A DNA stretch of 43,554 nt from DATAVB01 sp040414495 (GCA_040414495.1 JBEDUI010000021.1:1-43554); one strand, 5' to 3'. Positions 1-7,626 are shown, counted from the stretch's first letter. The notes: generated from the letters alone by a model not told the origin. Translations and numbers: made by a program.

Positions 1-621
1 GTTGCCACGACCTCGCGATCGGGGGAGGCTCCGACCGGTGTGCTCGGGGTGCAGTGCGACATCACCGACGGCGGCCAGGTGGAGGCGGCCTTCAGCCAGA
101 TCGAGGAGGCGCACGGGCCGGTCGAGATCCTGGTCGCCAACGCCGGCGTCACCAAGGACACACTGGTGCTGCGCATGTCGGAGGAGGACTGGTCCTCGGT
201 CATCGAGACCAACCTGACCGGCACCTTCCGCGTGGCCAAGCGCGCCGCCAAGGGCATGCTGCGCCAGCGCAAGGGCCGGCTGATCTTCATCTCCTCGGTG
301 GTGGGGCTGCTCGGCTCGGCCGGGCAGGTCAACTACGCCGCCTCGAAGGCCGGGCTGGTGGGGCTGGCCCGTTCGATCGCCCGGGAACTTGGCTCGCGCG
401 GCATCACCGCCAACGTGATCGCGCCCGGATTTGTCGACACCGCGATGACCCAGGTGCTCTCCGATGAGCGCAAGGCGGAGATTCTGGCCCAGGTGCCGCT
501 CGGCCGGTACGGCTCGGTCGAGGAGATCGCCGGCTCGGTGCTGTTCCTGGCCAGCGATGCGGCGGCGTACATCACCGGCGCCGTATTGCCGGTCGACGGC
601 GGCGTCGGAATGGGCCACTAG
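1..621 (+). CDS. fabG: 3-oxoacyl-ACP reductase FabG (MabA-type), 5' truncated
   Basis: NADPH-dependent reduction of 3-oxoacyl-ACP in type II fatty acid synthesis (cytosol). The reading frame is open from the first base, and about 40 N-terminal residues, including the glycine-rich TGxxxGIG cofactor loop, lie outside the window. The visible 206 residues carry the classical SDR set: LVANAGVT (NAG motif), the catalytic Ser in FISSV, the YAASK Tyr/Lys pair, and the APGFVDTAMT segment after the active site. The C-terminus ends in DGGVGMGH. The next genes are inhA and hemH, the same order as fabG1-inhA-hemZ in mycobacteria, which supports a FAS-II assignment over a generic SDR. A 114-bp gap separates it from inhA, wider than in mycobacteria, so inhA could have its own promoter. 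Confidence 0.93.
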   Translation, partial: VATTSRSGEAPTGVLGVQCDITDGGQVEAAFSQIEEAHGPVEILVANAGVTKDTLVLRMSEEDWSSVIETNLTGTFRVAKRAAKGMLRQRKGRLIFISSVVGLLGSAGQVNYAASKAGLVGLARSIARELGSRGITANVIAPGFVDTAMTQVLSDERKAEILAQVPLGRYGSVEEIAGSVLFLASDAAAYITGAVLPVDGGVGMGH

Positions 622-735
622 CACCGTTTCGGTCAAGATCACGACGGCGTTTTTGTCGGTGTCGAACCAGGCGGAGTGCGCGTCACTTTCGTACGTTCTT
701 AGCGGCCGAACTGATCAATAAAGGGAGACGAGAGC

Positions 736-1506
736 GTGACTGGTCTGCTGGACGGCAAACGAATCCTCGTTGCTGGTGTGCTCACCGAAGCCTCGATCGG
801 CTTCGCCGTGGCCAAAGCGGCGCAGGAGCAGGGCGCGCAGGTCGTCGTCTCGAACTTCGGCCGCGGGCTGTCGATCACGAAGCGGATCGTCAAGCGACTG
901 CCGGTCGAGGCGCCGGTGCTCGAACTCGACGTGACCGACGAGGAGCATCTCGGCTCGCTGGCCGACCGGGTCCGCGAGCACGTCGACGGGCTCGACGGTG
1001 TGGTGCACGCGATCGCGTTCGCCCCGCAGGACGCCCTCGGCGAGGGCTTTGTCGACGTGCCGTGGTCGGATGCCGCGACCGCGCTGCAGGTCTCGACCTG
1101 GTCGTACGCCGCACTGACCGGGGCCTGCCTACCGCTGTTCGGGGAACGAGCCTCGGTGGTCGGGTTCGACTTCGACGCGTCGGTGGCGTGGGGACCGTAC
1201 GGCTGGATGGGCGTGGCCAAGGCCGGACTCGAGTCCACGACCCGGTACTTGGCCCGTGAGTTGGGCGGGCGGGGCGTGCGGGTCAACCTGGTCGCGGCCG
1301 GGCCCCTGCGGTCGATGGCGATGCGGGCCATTCCCGGCGCGGAGGAGTTCGAGAACGCGTGGACCGAGCGGGCGCCGCTGGGTTGGGACAACAACGACTT
1401 CGGGCCGACCGCGCGGACGACGATCGCGCTGCTGTCGGACTGGTTGCCCGCCACGACCGGGGAGATCGTGCACGTCGATGGTGGCTACCACGCGGTCGGC
1501 GTCTGA
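736..1506 (+). CDS. inhA: Enoyl-ACP reductase (NADH), InhA/FabI family
   Basis: Reduces trans-2-enoyl-ACP in the last step of each FAS-II cycle. The 256-residue protein has the FabI/InhA-type NAD loop GVLTEASIGFAVAK near residue 14, with no classical TGxxxGIG motif. The catalytic Tyr and Lys are in PYGWMGVAK, with the InhA-like spacing of six residues between them. The C-terminal TGEIVHVDGGYHAVG matches InhA. The GTG start has AAGGGAG eight bases upstream. It sits between fabG and hemH as in mycobacteria. The organism need not make mycolic acids: this family serves ordinary FAS-II in many actinobacteria. Confidence 0.95.
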   Translation: MTGLLDGKRILVAGVLTEASIGFAVAKAAQEQGAQVVVSNFGRGLSITKRIVKRLPVEAPVLELDVTDEEHLGSLADRVREHVDGLDGVVHAIAFAPQDALGEGFVDVPWSDAATALQVSTWSYAALTGACLPLFGERASVVGFDFDASVAWGPYGWMGVAKAGLESTTRYLARELGGRGVRVNLVAAGPLRSMAMRAIPGAEEFENAWTERAPLGWDNNDFGPTARTTIALLSDWLPATTGEIVHVDGGYHAVGV

Positions 1507-1551
1507 CCCCGGTTCCTGCCCGCGCGCGATGTGGCGGGCAGGATGGAGTAC

Positions 1552-2577
1552 GTGAGCAACTCCTACGACGCCTTGCTGCTGTTGTCCTTCGGCGGGCCCG
1601 AAGGTCCCGACGACGTGATGCCGTTCCTGCGGAACGTCACCCGCGGACGGGGCGTACCGGACGAGCGGCTGGCCGTGGTGGCCGAGCACTATCTGCACTT
1701 CGGCGGGGTCTCGCCGATCAACAAGCAGAACCGGCAGCTGCTGGCCGCGATCCGGGCCGACTTCGCCCAACACGGGTTGGATCTGCCGGTGTACTGGGGA
1801 AATCGCAACTGGCAGCCGTACCTCATCGACACCCTGCGCGAGATGAGCAAGGACGGCGTGAAGCGTGCGCTCGCCTTCGCCACCAGCGCGTACACCTCGT
1901 ACTCCAGCTGCCGGCAGTACCAGGACGACATCGCCGCGGCCCGGGCCGAGCTGGGGCCGGAAGCGCCGGTGGTGCACAAGCTGCGGCATTTCTTCAATCA
2001 CCCCGGCTTCATCGAGCCGGCCATTGACGGTGTCCGGACGGCGTTGGCAACGCTGCCAGGCGAACCGCGGCTCGTTTTCACCGCGCACAGCATCCCGGTC
2101 TCGATGGCCGAGCAGAGTGGTCCGGAGGGCAACCTGTACGTGGCGCAGCTGACCGAGGCGGCCCGGCTGGTGACCGAGGCGGTCCGCCCGGGCGGGTCAT
2201 TCGACCTGGTCTGGCAGAGCCGCAGCGGCCCGCCGCAGGTGCCGTGGTTGGAGCCGGATATCAACGACCACCTTGAACGGCTTGCCGGAGAAGGCGTCGA
2301 GTCGGTCGTGGTGGCGCCGATCGGGTTCGTCAGCGACCACATGGAGGTGCGCTGGGACCTGGACAACGAGGCGGCGCAGACCGCGCGCCGGCTCGGGCTG
2401 GCCTACGCCCGGGCGGCCACCTCCGGGTCCGATCCGCGGTTTGTGGCGATGGTGCGGGAGCTGGTTCTGGAACGGCAGACGTCGGGTTGTCCACGCCGCG
2501 CGCTGGGGTCTATGGGTCCCTCGCACGACATCTGCCCGCCGGACTGCTGCCCGGCCCCGCGCCGCCCCGGACGGTAG
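1552..2577 (+). CDS. hemH: Coproporphyrin III/protoporphyrin ferrochelatase
   Basis: Inserts Fe(II) into the porphyrin late in haem synthesis. In actinobacteria the family member is normally the coproporphyrin-dependent enzyme (CpfC). The protein has about 341 residues. Seen: LLLSFGGPEG at the N-terminus, GGVSPIN, the catalytic His in FTAHSIP and the acidic metal-site residue in SDHMEVRWDLD. A Cys in TSYSSCRQY and a C-terminal Cys group (ICPPDCCP) match the [2Fe-2S] ligands known in actinobacterial ferrochelatases. I chose the GTG at 1552 because family members start just before DALLLLSFGG; GTG 1531 and ATG 1543 are in-frame alternatives. CAGGAT lies exactly seven bases before 1552 and could be a weak -10 box or, through AGGA, a ribosome binding site. 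Third gene of the fabG-inhA-hemH group. Confidence 0.95.
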   Translation: MSNSYDALLLLSFGGPEGPDDVMPFLRNVTRGRGVPDERLAVVAEHYLHFGGVSPINKQNRQLLAAIRADFAQHGLDLPVYWGNRNWQPYLIDTLREMSKDGVKRALAFATSAYTSYSSCRQYQDDIAAARAELGPEAPVVHKLRHFFNHPGFIEPAIDGVRTALATLPGEPRLVFTAHSIPVSMAEQSGPEGNLYVAQLTEAARLVTEAVRPGGSFDLVWQSRSGPPQVPWLEPDINDHLERLAGEGVESVVVAPIGFVSDHMEVRWDLDNEAAQTARRLGLAYARAATSGSDPRFVAMVRELVLERQTSGCPRRALGSMGPSHDICPPDCCPAPRRPGR

Positions 2578-2594
2578 GTCAGGATCGTGCTAGT

Positions 2595-2622
2595 GCTGGT
2601 GCCTGATCGTCAAGGCACCGGC
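2595..2622 (+). terminator. Candidate hairpin terminator after hemH
   Basis: GGTGCCT and AGGCACC form a perfect 7-bp stem with an 8-base loop, extendable to about 10 bp with one G-U pair. It starts about 17 bases after the hemH stop and lies before the SD of the next gene. There is no U tract, as is common in high-GC actinobacteria. Confidence 0.45.
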
Positions 2623-2684
2623 GCGGACCGGGCCGCAGGATGGGCATGACCCGCCCGCCACGGCAGTCAGCCAAGGAGGTCCCG

Positions 2685-3473
2685 GTGGCGACCACGACCC
2701 ACGACGAGACATTGACGACCGCGCAGAACCTCTCCGACGAAGTGGTGGCGCGTTATCGACGCCGCGGCTTCGTTCACGTTCCCCGAGTGCTGGCGGCGGC
2801 GGAGGTGGAACGGTTACGGGAGGCGGTGATCGCCTACCGCGCTCGCGTGCAGACTCGCTTCGAACGCCCGGTTTTCGCGCAGTACGTGGATGTCTGGCAG
2901 CACGACGACACGTTGGCCGAGCTGACCCTCAACCCGCGCCTGGCTGGTATCGCTGAACGCCTGCAGGGCAGTCGGTTGCGGCTCTGGCACGACCAGATCC
3001 TGGTCAAGGATCCGCACAACGGCGCGGCGACGGAGTTCCACCAGGACCGCCCGTACTGGCCGCACTCCGGTGGTGAGGCGCTCTCGGCCTGGGTCGCGCT
3101 GGTCGACGTTCCGGTCGATCGCGGCGCGATGACGTTCATCCCCGGATCGCAACGGCAGACCGGGCTGCGGGCCCAGAATCTCTCCGACCACCGGTCGCTG
3201 ATGAATATCTGGCCGGAGGCGGAATGGCAGGAACGGATCACGATTCCGCTGCGGGCTGGCGATTGCACGTTCCACAACGCGTACACCGCGCACACCGCCT
3301 GCCCGAACGACACCGATGAGCCGCGGCTGGCCCAGGTTGTGATCTATATGGACGCTGATACGAAGTACACCGGCGCCCAGCACCCGGTCACCGATCCGAT
3401 GGACCTCACCGTGGGCGAGCCGTTCCCGGAGGGTCGGTTTCCCAGCTGCGCCCGGCTGCAGGAACTCGGCTGA
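2685..3473 (+). CDS. Phytanoyl-CoA dioxygenase (PhyH) family Fe(II)/2-oxoglutarate oxygenase
   Basis: Predicted non-haem iron, 2-oxoglutarate-dependent hydroxylase of about 262 residues; the substrate is unknown. The metal triad is visible: HxD in EFHQDRPYW and a distal His in AYTAHTACPN, followed by an Arg in DEPRLAQV suited to bind 2-oxoglutarate. FIPGSQ is typical of the PhyH family. The GTG at 2685 was chosen because a strong Shine-Dalgarno (AAGGAGGT) lies five bases upstream; the in-frame 2640 start has no such site. Probably a single-gene unit after the hemH hairpin. Its stop codon falls inside the first copy of a 32-bp tandem repeat. Neighbours do not suggest a pathway. Confidence 0.85.
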   Translation: MATTTHDETLTTAQNLSDEVVARYRRRGFVHVPRVLAAAEVERLREAVIAYRARVQTRFERPVFAQYVDVWQHDDTLAELTLNPRLAGIAERLQGSRLRLWHDQILVKDPHNGAATEFHQDRPYWPHSGGEALSAWVALVDVPVDRGAMTFIPGSQRQTGLRAQNLSDHRSLMNIWPEAEWQERITIPLRAGDCTFHNAYTAHTACPNDTDEPRLAQVVIYMDADTKYTGAQHPVTDPMDLTVGEPFPEGRFPSCARLQELG

Positions 3474-3545
3474 CCCTTCGGAGCTTGCTCCTGGCTCTCG
3501 GCTGACCTTTCGGAGCTTGCTCTTGGCTCTCGGCTGAACCTTCAC
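3465..3545. repeat. 32-bp tandem repeat, 2.5 copies, starting inside the PhyH stop region
   Basis: Units begin at 3465, 3497 and 3529 with CTCGGCTGACC. The first two copies differ at two positions over 32 bp; the third diverges after about 16 bp. Each full copy contains GGAGCTTGCTC, a short self-complementary stretch. The dioxygenase TGA is part of copy 1, so the array arose by duplication of the gene end. Confidence 0.8.
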
Positions 3546-3596
3546 GGCTGCGGCCGGCTCCTCTTTGCCGCGAACCGGAGTTTTTACGACCCCAGT

Positions 3597-3670
3597 TGTT
3601 GATCATGAAGTTCCCGACACCGCGGTCGGCGTGTCGCCGGCGTGTCGCGCAGCTATCTTCATGATCAACA
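3597..3670. repeat. 14-bp perfect inverted repeat with 46-bp loop
   Basis: TGTTGATCATGAAG at 3597-3610 is the exact reverse complement of CTTCATGATCAACA at 3657-3670. The loop is GC-rich. The right arm runs into the first unit of the adjacent 37-bp repeat array, so the two elements probably share an origin. Confidence 0.8.
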
Positions 3671-3841
3671 CTGGGAATTGGCTGGTAGCTATGCGATTTA
3701 TCAGCACCGGGAAACTGGCTTGCGGAGAGGCGATTTATCAACACCGGGAAATTGGCTGGTAGCTATGCGATTTATCAACGCCGGGAAACTGGCTTGCGGA
3801 CTGGCGATCAATCAACACTGGGAATGGCTTGCGGACAGGCA
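3661..3841. repeat. Array of five 35-37-bp units of two alternating types
   Basis: Units begin at 3661, 3696, 3733, 3770 and 3807. All share a core like ATTTATCAACACCGGGAA followed by TTGGC or CTGGC. The remaining part is GGTAGCTATGCG in units 1 and 3 (type A) and TTGCGGA-xx-GGCG in units 2, 4 and 5 (type B), giving A-B-A-B-B'. The 37-bp period is not a multiple of three and no gene reads through. This non-coding block (3474-3871) otherwise holds only the neighbouring repeats. Confidence 0.8.
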
Positions 3842-3851
3842 ATCTGCGACT

Positions 3852-3864
3852 GTCCACATCGGAC
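3852..3864. repeat. Copy of the dispersed GTCC-N5-GGAC element
   Basis: GTCCACATCGGAC, on the other strand GTCCGATGTGGAC; lies seven bases past the stop of the minus-strand gene ending at 3872. See the finding on the dispersed palindrome. Confidence 0.5.
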
Positions 3865-3871
3865 GATCAGA

Positions 3872-4657
3872 TCAGCAGCGGTGCGCGGACTCGGCGTTGT
3901 AGGCAGCCAGCCGGGCCCGGCGTACCGCGATCGCCAACGGGCGTAGCAACTCGGCCCGGTGCCGCGCCTCCTGGCTGGTGATCGAACCGCCCGGCGCGTC
4001 GTTGTCGGCCAGATCCAACACCCGGGCCAGGCGGTCGGCCTGCGCCAGCAGCCGGGTGGCCCGCGGGTCGTGCCCGGCCGGCAGCTCCAGCTTGCCGTCG
4101 TTCTGTCGGAGCGAGGCGACCGCCTCGGCGATCTCCGGTCGCCAGCTCGCCACGTCCAACTCGGCCAGCGCCCGGGCGGCCTCGCGTAGCGCCGACGTCA
4201 GGTCGTGCTCGGCCTCGGCCACCGACAGTGGATCGGGACGGGGCGCCGCCACCTCGTACGCATGCCACGTAACGGTCACCGCCTGGCTGTCGTGCTGCGA
4301 GCCGTGCAACGTGATGTCCGGGACCAATCCCAACCCGGCGCACAGGACGGCCTCGCCGGCCTCGAGCGCGGCGGCCGCGAAATCCGTACCCACCGGCAGT
4401 CCACGCGGATCACCGGCGGCCGGCAACACCAGCCGCACCTCGCGTCCGGCCCGCGACCGCAGCTCGGAAAGGGCCCACCCCAACGGCACGTCTCCGGCAC
4501 CGGGCAGCCCAACCACTCGGTGTGGCTCGTCGGCGCCGGTGACCCGGGCGACCGCCTCGTCGTAGGAGGCCCGGCCCTCGAGCCAGGCGCTGACCCACAC
4601 GGCGAACAACCCGGATCGCAGCCGGTCCGGCCCGGCTGCACAACTCTGTCCTGACAT
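3872..4657 (-). CDS. Conserved hypothetical protein next to DUF3097
   Basis: I do not recognise a named domain in this 261-residue protein. The start is the ATG at 4657 (MSGQSCAAG); further upstream the frame runs antisense to the DUF3097 gene and is rejected. The N-terminal half looks globular (RSGLFAVWVSAWLEGRAS, VGLPGAGDVPLGWAL, LVLPAAGDPRGLP). The C-terminal half is Ala/Leu/Arg-rich and probably helical, rich in charged heptad-like stretches. There is no signal peptide or membrane segment. It is transcribed divergently from DUF3097 with 118 bp between the starts, an arrangement that suggests shared regulation. Its 3' end faces the repeat block. Confidence 0.75.
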   Translation of the reverse strand: MSGQSCAAGPDRLRSGLFAVWVSAWLEGRASYDEAVARVTGADEPHRVVGLPGAGDVPLGWALSELRSRAGREVRLVLPAAGDPRGLPVGTDFAAAALEAGEAVLCAGLGLVPDITLHGSQHDSQAVTVTWHAYEVAAPRPDPLSVAEAEHDLTSALREAARALAELDVASWRPEIAEAVASLRQNDGKLELPAGHDPRATRLLAQADRLARVLDLADNDAPGGSITSQEARHRAELLRPLAIAVRRARLAAYNAESAHRC

Positions 4658-4762
4658 GGTCGTGAGCCTACGACGGGCCGGCGACGATTCGCACGGCCAT
4701 GACGAATGGCACGCCCTCGACGACACGCCGGCTGTGAACGACATTTCGTCCCGCCAAGCCAT

Positions 4763-4768
4763 TAGCGT
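4763..4768 (+). promoter_or_regulatory. -10 box (TAGCGT) for a leaderless DUF3097 transcript
   Basis: TAGCGT fits the TANNNT actinobacterial -10 pattern and ends exactly seven bases before GTG 4776, which has no Shine-Dalgarno. No clear -35. Confidence 0.45.
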
Positions 4769-4775
4769 CACCGCC

Positions 4776-5588
4776 GTGACGAGGTACGGCGACGACGTTC
4801 TGGCGGGGGACTGGCGGCGGACCCGGGTGATCCCGGAGGTCGCGGCTGACCGCGATCTGGTCGTGGAGGAGGCGGGCTCGGGCTTCTGTGGTGCGGTGGT
4901 CGACTGCGCCAAGGGCACCGTGACGTTGGAGGACCGTAAAGGCGCGCGCCGGCTGTTTCCGATGGAGCCGGCCGGATTCCTGCTGGACGGTAAGCCGGTG
5001 ACCCTGGTCGCGCCGAAAGTGGCCGCCGCGCCGGCGAAACCGGGCCGCACCGCCTCCGGCTCGATCGCGGTCCCGAACGCGCCGGCGCGGGTCGCCCGGG
5101 CCAGCCGGATCTACGTCGAGGGCCTGCACGATGCCGCGTTGGTCGAACGGGTCTGGGGCGACGACCTGCGGATCGAGGGTGTGGTGGTCGAGCCGTTGCA
5201 TGGCGTCGACGACCTGCCTGCGGTGGTACGGGAGTTCGGGCCGACGCGCGACCGTCGGCTCGGCGTCCTGGTCGACCACTTGGTAGCCGGGACCAAGGAG
5301 AGCCGGATCGTCGACTCGGTCACCGACCCCAACGTGCTGGTCACCGGCCATCCGTACGTCGACATCTGGCAGGCGGTGAAGCCGGCCGCGGTCGGCATTC
5401 GCGCCTGGCCGACCGTGCCGAAGGGCCAGCCATGGAAAGAAGGCGTCTGCGCTGCGTTGGGCGTGAGCGACCCGCAGGAGATGTGGCGGCGGGTGCTGGC
5501 GTCCGTATCGACCTACGCCGATCTCGAGACGCCCTTATTGGGTGCGGTTGAGCGCTTGATCGACTTTGTCACCGACACCGGAATGTGA
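4776..5588 (+). CDS. DUF3097 family protein
   Basis: Actinobacterial protein of about 270 residues and unknown function. Recognised by the family's conserved blocks: DLVVEEAGSGFCGAVV, GARRLFPMEPAGFLLDG, RIYVEGLHDAALVERVWG, LGVLVDHLVAGTKE, and VTGHPYVDIWQAVKP. The middle part (IYVEGLHDA, LVDHL) has a TOPRIM-like look, with a Glu after a beta strand and a later acidic pair; that is my inference. The start is GTG 4776, where family members begin (charged N-terminus before VIPEVAADRDL). An ATG at 4656 is in frame but its extension does not resemble the family. No Shine-Dalgarno is seen; a TAGCGT box seven bases upstream suggests leaderless translation. Confidence 0.88.
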   Translation: MTRYGDDVLAGDWRRTRVIPEVAADRDLVVEEAGSGFCGAVVDCAKGTVTLEDRKGARRLFPMEPAGFLLDGKPVTLVAPKVAAAPAKPGRTASGSIAVPNAPARVARASRIYVEGLHDAALVERVWGDDLRIEGVVVEPLHGVDDLPAVVREFGPTRDRRLGVLVDHLVAGTKESRIVDSVTDPNVLVTGHPYVDIWQAVKPAAVGIRAWPTVPKGQPWKEGVCAALGVSDPQEMWRRVLASVSTYADLETPLLGAVERLIDFVTDTGM

Positions 5589-5627
5589 TCTCGGCGGTAG
5601 ACCGACAAAAGGTGGCACGATGGGTCA

Positions 5628-6062
5628 ATGGCGGTGTGGTTGATCTGGTTGGTCGTCGCGGCCGGCCTGGCGATTGCCGAAGCGGTATCGCTCGACCTCA
5701 TTCTGATCATGTGCGCCGGCGGTGCGCTCGCGGCCGCAGGCGGGGCTGCGATCGGCTTCGGAGTCCCACTGCAGATGGTCGTGTTCGCGATCGTGTCCAT
5801 CGGGCTCGTGGTCGTGGTCCGTCCGTTGGCCAAGCGACACCTGGCCGTGACCGAACACACCAGCAAAACGGGTATCGAGGCTCTGGTGGGACGAACCGCT
5901 ACGGTGATCAGTACGGTCGACGCCCACCAAGGTCGGGTCAAGATCGGCGGCGACGAATGGTCGGCGCAGGCCTTTGACGCGCACCAGGTGCTGGAGACCG
6001 GGCACATTGTCCGGGTCATGGAAATTCGGGGGGCAACCGCTGTTGTGTGGGGTGAGCCGTAA
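5628..6062 (+). CDS. NfeD-family membrane protein
   Basis: 144-residue short NfeD homologue: three hydrophobic helices (about residues 3-20, 23-43 and 47-65) followed by a C-terminal OB-fold domain (TGIEALVGRTATVISTV to EIRGATAVVW). NfeD proteins are encoded next to stomatin/SPFH genes in many bacteria and are thought to work with them in membrane microdomains; the SPFH gene follows 95 bp downstream. It lies 39 bp after DUF3097. ATG 5628 is the only reasonable start; AAAGGTGG upstream is a poor and distant ribosome site. Confidence 0.9.
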   Translation: MAVWLIWLVVAAGLAIAEAVSLDLILIMCAGGALAAAGGAAIGFGVPLQMVVFAIVSIGLVVVVRPLAKRHLAVTEHTSKTGIEALVGRTATVISTVDAHQGRVKIGGDEWSAQAFDAHQVLETGHIVRVMEIRGATAVVWGEP

Positions 6063-6128
6063 ATGGGCCTCATGACCAGCGGTGTAGTCGGTAGGAATCA
6101 GCGCTCGACTCACCAATCGTCCGTCGAT

Positions 6129-6145
6129 CTCCGCAATATGCGGAG
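6129..6145 (+). promoter_or_regulatory. Hairpin overlapping the stomatin ribosome binding site
   Basis: CTCCGCA-ATA-TGCGGAG forms a perfect 7-bp stem with a 3-base loop. Its 3' arm contains the GGAG of the Shine-Dalgarno (GGAGGGGGA, 6142-6150) for ATG 6158. Folding would hide half of the site and could tune translation relative to nfeD. Confidence 0.4.
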
Positions 6146-6157
6146 GGGGAGATACGA

Positions 6158-7609
6158 ATGGCAGCCCTGATCGTCGTCATCGTCATCGTGGTGCTGGTGC
6201 TGGTCGTGCTGGCCCGCAGCGTCCGGATCGTGCCGCAGGCGCGCGCCGGCGTCGTGGAACGCCTGGGTCGGTTCACCCGGGTGCTGCAGCCCGGCGTCGC
6301 GTTCCTGGTGCCGTTCTTCGACCGGGTACGGGCCACCATCGATCTGCGTGAGCAGGTCGTCTCGTTCCCGCCCCAACCGGTGATCACCTCGGACAACCTG
6401 ACCGTCAACATCGACACCGTCATCTACTTCCAGGTCACCGATCCGCGCGCGGCCACGTACGAGATCGCCAACTACATCCAGGCGGTCGAGCAGCTGACGG
6501 TGACCACGCTGCGTAACGTCGTCGGTGGCATGAACCTGGAGGAGGCGCTGACCTCCCGCGACCGGATCAACACCCGGCTGCGTGGCGAGTTGGACGAAGC
6601 GACCGGGCGGTGGGGGATCCGGGTCGGCCGGGTCGAACTCAAGGCGATCGATCCGCCGCCGTCCATACAGGACTCGATGGAGAAGCAGATGCGCGCCGAC
6701 CGGGACAAGCGCGCCATGATCCTGCAGGCCGAGGGTCAGCGGGAGTCCGCGATCAAGACCGCCGAAGGTCAGAAGGCGTCGCAGATTCTGTCGGCCGAGG
6801 GCCAGCGGCAGGCGATCATCCTGGCCGCCGAAGGTGAACGGCAGAGCCGGATCCTGCGGGCTGAGGGTGAGCGGGCCGCCCGCTACCTGTCCTCGCAGGG
6901 CCAGGCCAAGGCGATCGAGACCGTGTTCCGGTCGATCCACGTGGCCAATCCTGACCCGAAGCTGCTGGCGTACCAATACCTGCAGATGTTGCCGCAGATC
7001 GCCCAGGGCGACGCCAACAAGATGTGGATCGTGCCGAGCGAGTTCAGCAAGGCCCTGGAGGGCCTGGGCAGCGCGTTCGGCGGTGGTGGTGGTTCGGGCG
7101 AGGGCAACGGCAGCGGGTCGGGCGGCTCGTGGTTGACCGAGGCCGGGAATGGACCGGCCGTTGGTCCGGCCGGCGAGTCCGATCTGGACACGAGTGACTG
7201 GTTCGAGTCGAAGCTGGCTCCCGAGCCGGTGTCGCCGGCGTCGCTGCGGGCGTCCGACCAGGATCCGGACAGTCTGGCCGCGCACGAGGGTCTGCCGGAT
7301 TCGTCGGGTACGAGCGCTCCGGGAGTGTCGATCCCGTCGGTCGGGATACCGCAGCCGCAGATTCCGCCGGGCCCGCGGGCCACCACGGACGACGACGATG
7401 ATGAGGAGACCCGCCCCGGCGAGCACCAGACCGGCCAGCAGCAGGCCGCCGGGCCGCAGCATCCATACCGTCCGGGCCTGCCGGGTGGGCCGCAGCAGGC
7501 GCCGCCTCCGCCGCCGCAGCAAGGTCCGCCGCCCGCGCAGCCACCGGCCGAGCCTCCGCCGCCGCGGCGCTACAACCCGCCGCCGTGGCAGACCGGGCCG
7601 CAGCGTTGA
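6158..7609 (+). CDS. SPFH/Band 7 (stomatin-like) membrane protein with long Pro-rich tail
   Basis: 483 residues. A single N-terminal membrane helix (about 3-20) is followed by the Band 7 domain (about 22-190: ARAGVVERLGRF, LREQVVSFPPQPVITSDN, VIYFQVTDP). A helical region (about 185-250) is built of repeated AEGQR/AEGER motifs, typical of stomatins and prone to oligomerise. After residue 305 comes a Gly-rich linker and then a tail of about 175 residues, first acidic/Ser-rich and then strongly Pro/Gln-rich (PPPPPQQGPPP). This tail is far longer than in most bacterial stomatins. The protein probably scaffolds membrane microdomains together with NfeD. ATG 6158 follows a strong GGAGGGGGA site that lies partly in a hairpin. 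Confidence 0.93.
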   Translation: MAALIVVIVIVVLVLVVLARSVRIVPQARAGVVERLGRFTRVLQPGVAFLVPFFDRVRATIDLREQVVSFPPQPVITSDNLTVNIDTVIYFQVTDPRAATYEIANYIQAVEQLTVTTLRNVVGGMNLEEALTSRDRINTRLRGELDEATGRWGIRVGRVELKAIDPPPSIQDSMEKQMRADRDKRAMILQAEGQRESAIKTAEGQKASQILSAEGQRQAIILAAEGERQSRILRAEGERAARYLSSQGQAKAIETVFRSIHVANPDPKLLAYQYLQMLPQIAQGDANKMWIVPSEFSKALEGLGSAFGGGGGSGEGNGSGSGGSWLTEAGNGPAVGPAGESDLDTSDWFESKLAPEPVSPASLRASDQDPDSLAAHEGLPDSSGTSAPGVSIPSVGIPQPQIPPGPRATTDDDDDEETRPGEHQTGQQQAAGPQHPYRPGLPGGPQQAPPPPPQQGPPPAQPPAEPPPPRRYNPPPWQTGPQR

Positions 7610-7626
7610 TCGGCTAGCGGCGGTTC

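Noticed and set aside
3661..3841. CRISPR array
   Set aside because: The spacers are not unique but alternate between two repeated types, repeats are imperfect and no cas genes are near.
4658..5050. N-terminal extension of the minus-strand gene at 3872
   Set aside because: It runs antisense through the DUF3097 coding sequence and lacks coding character; ATG 4657 is a better start.
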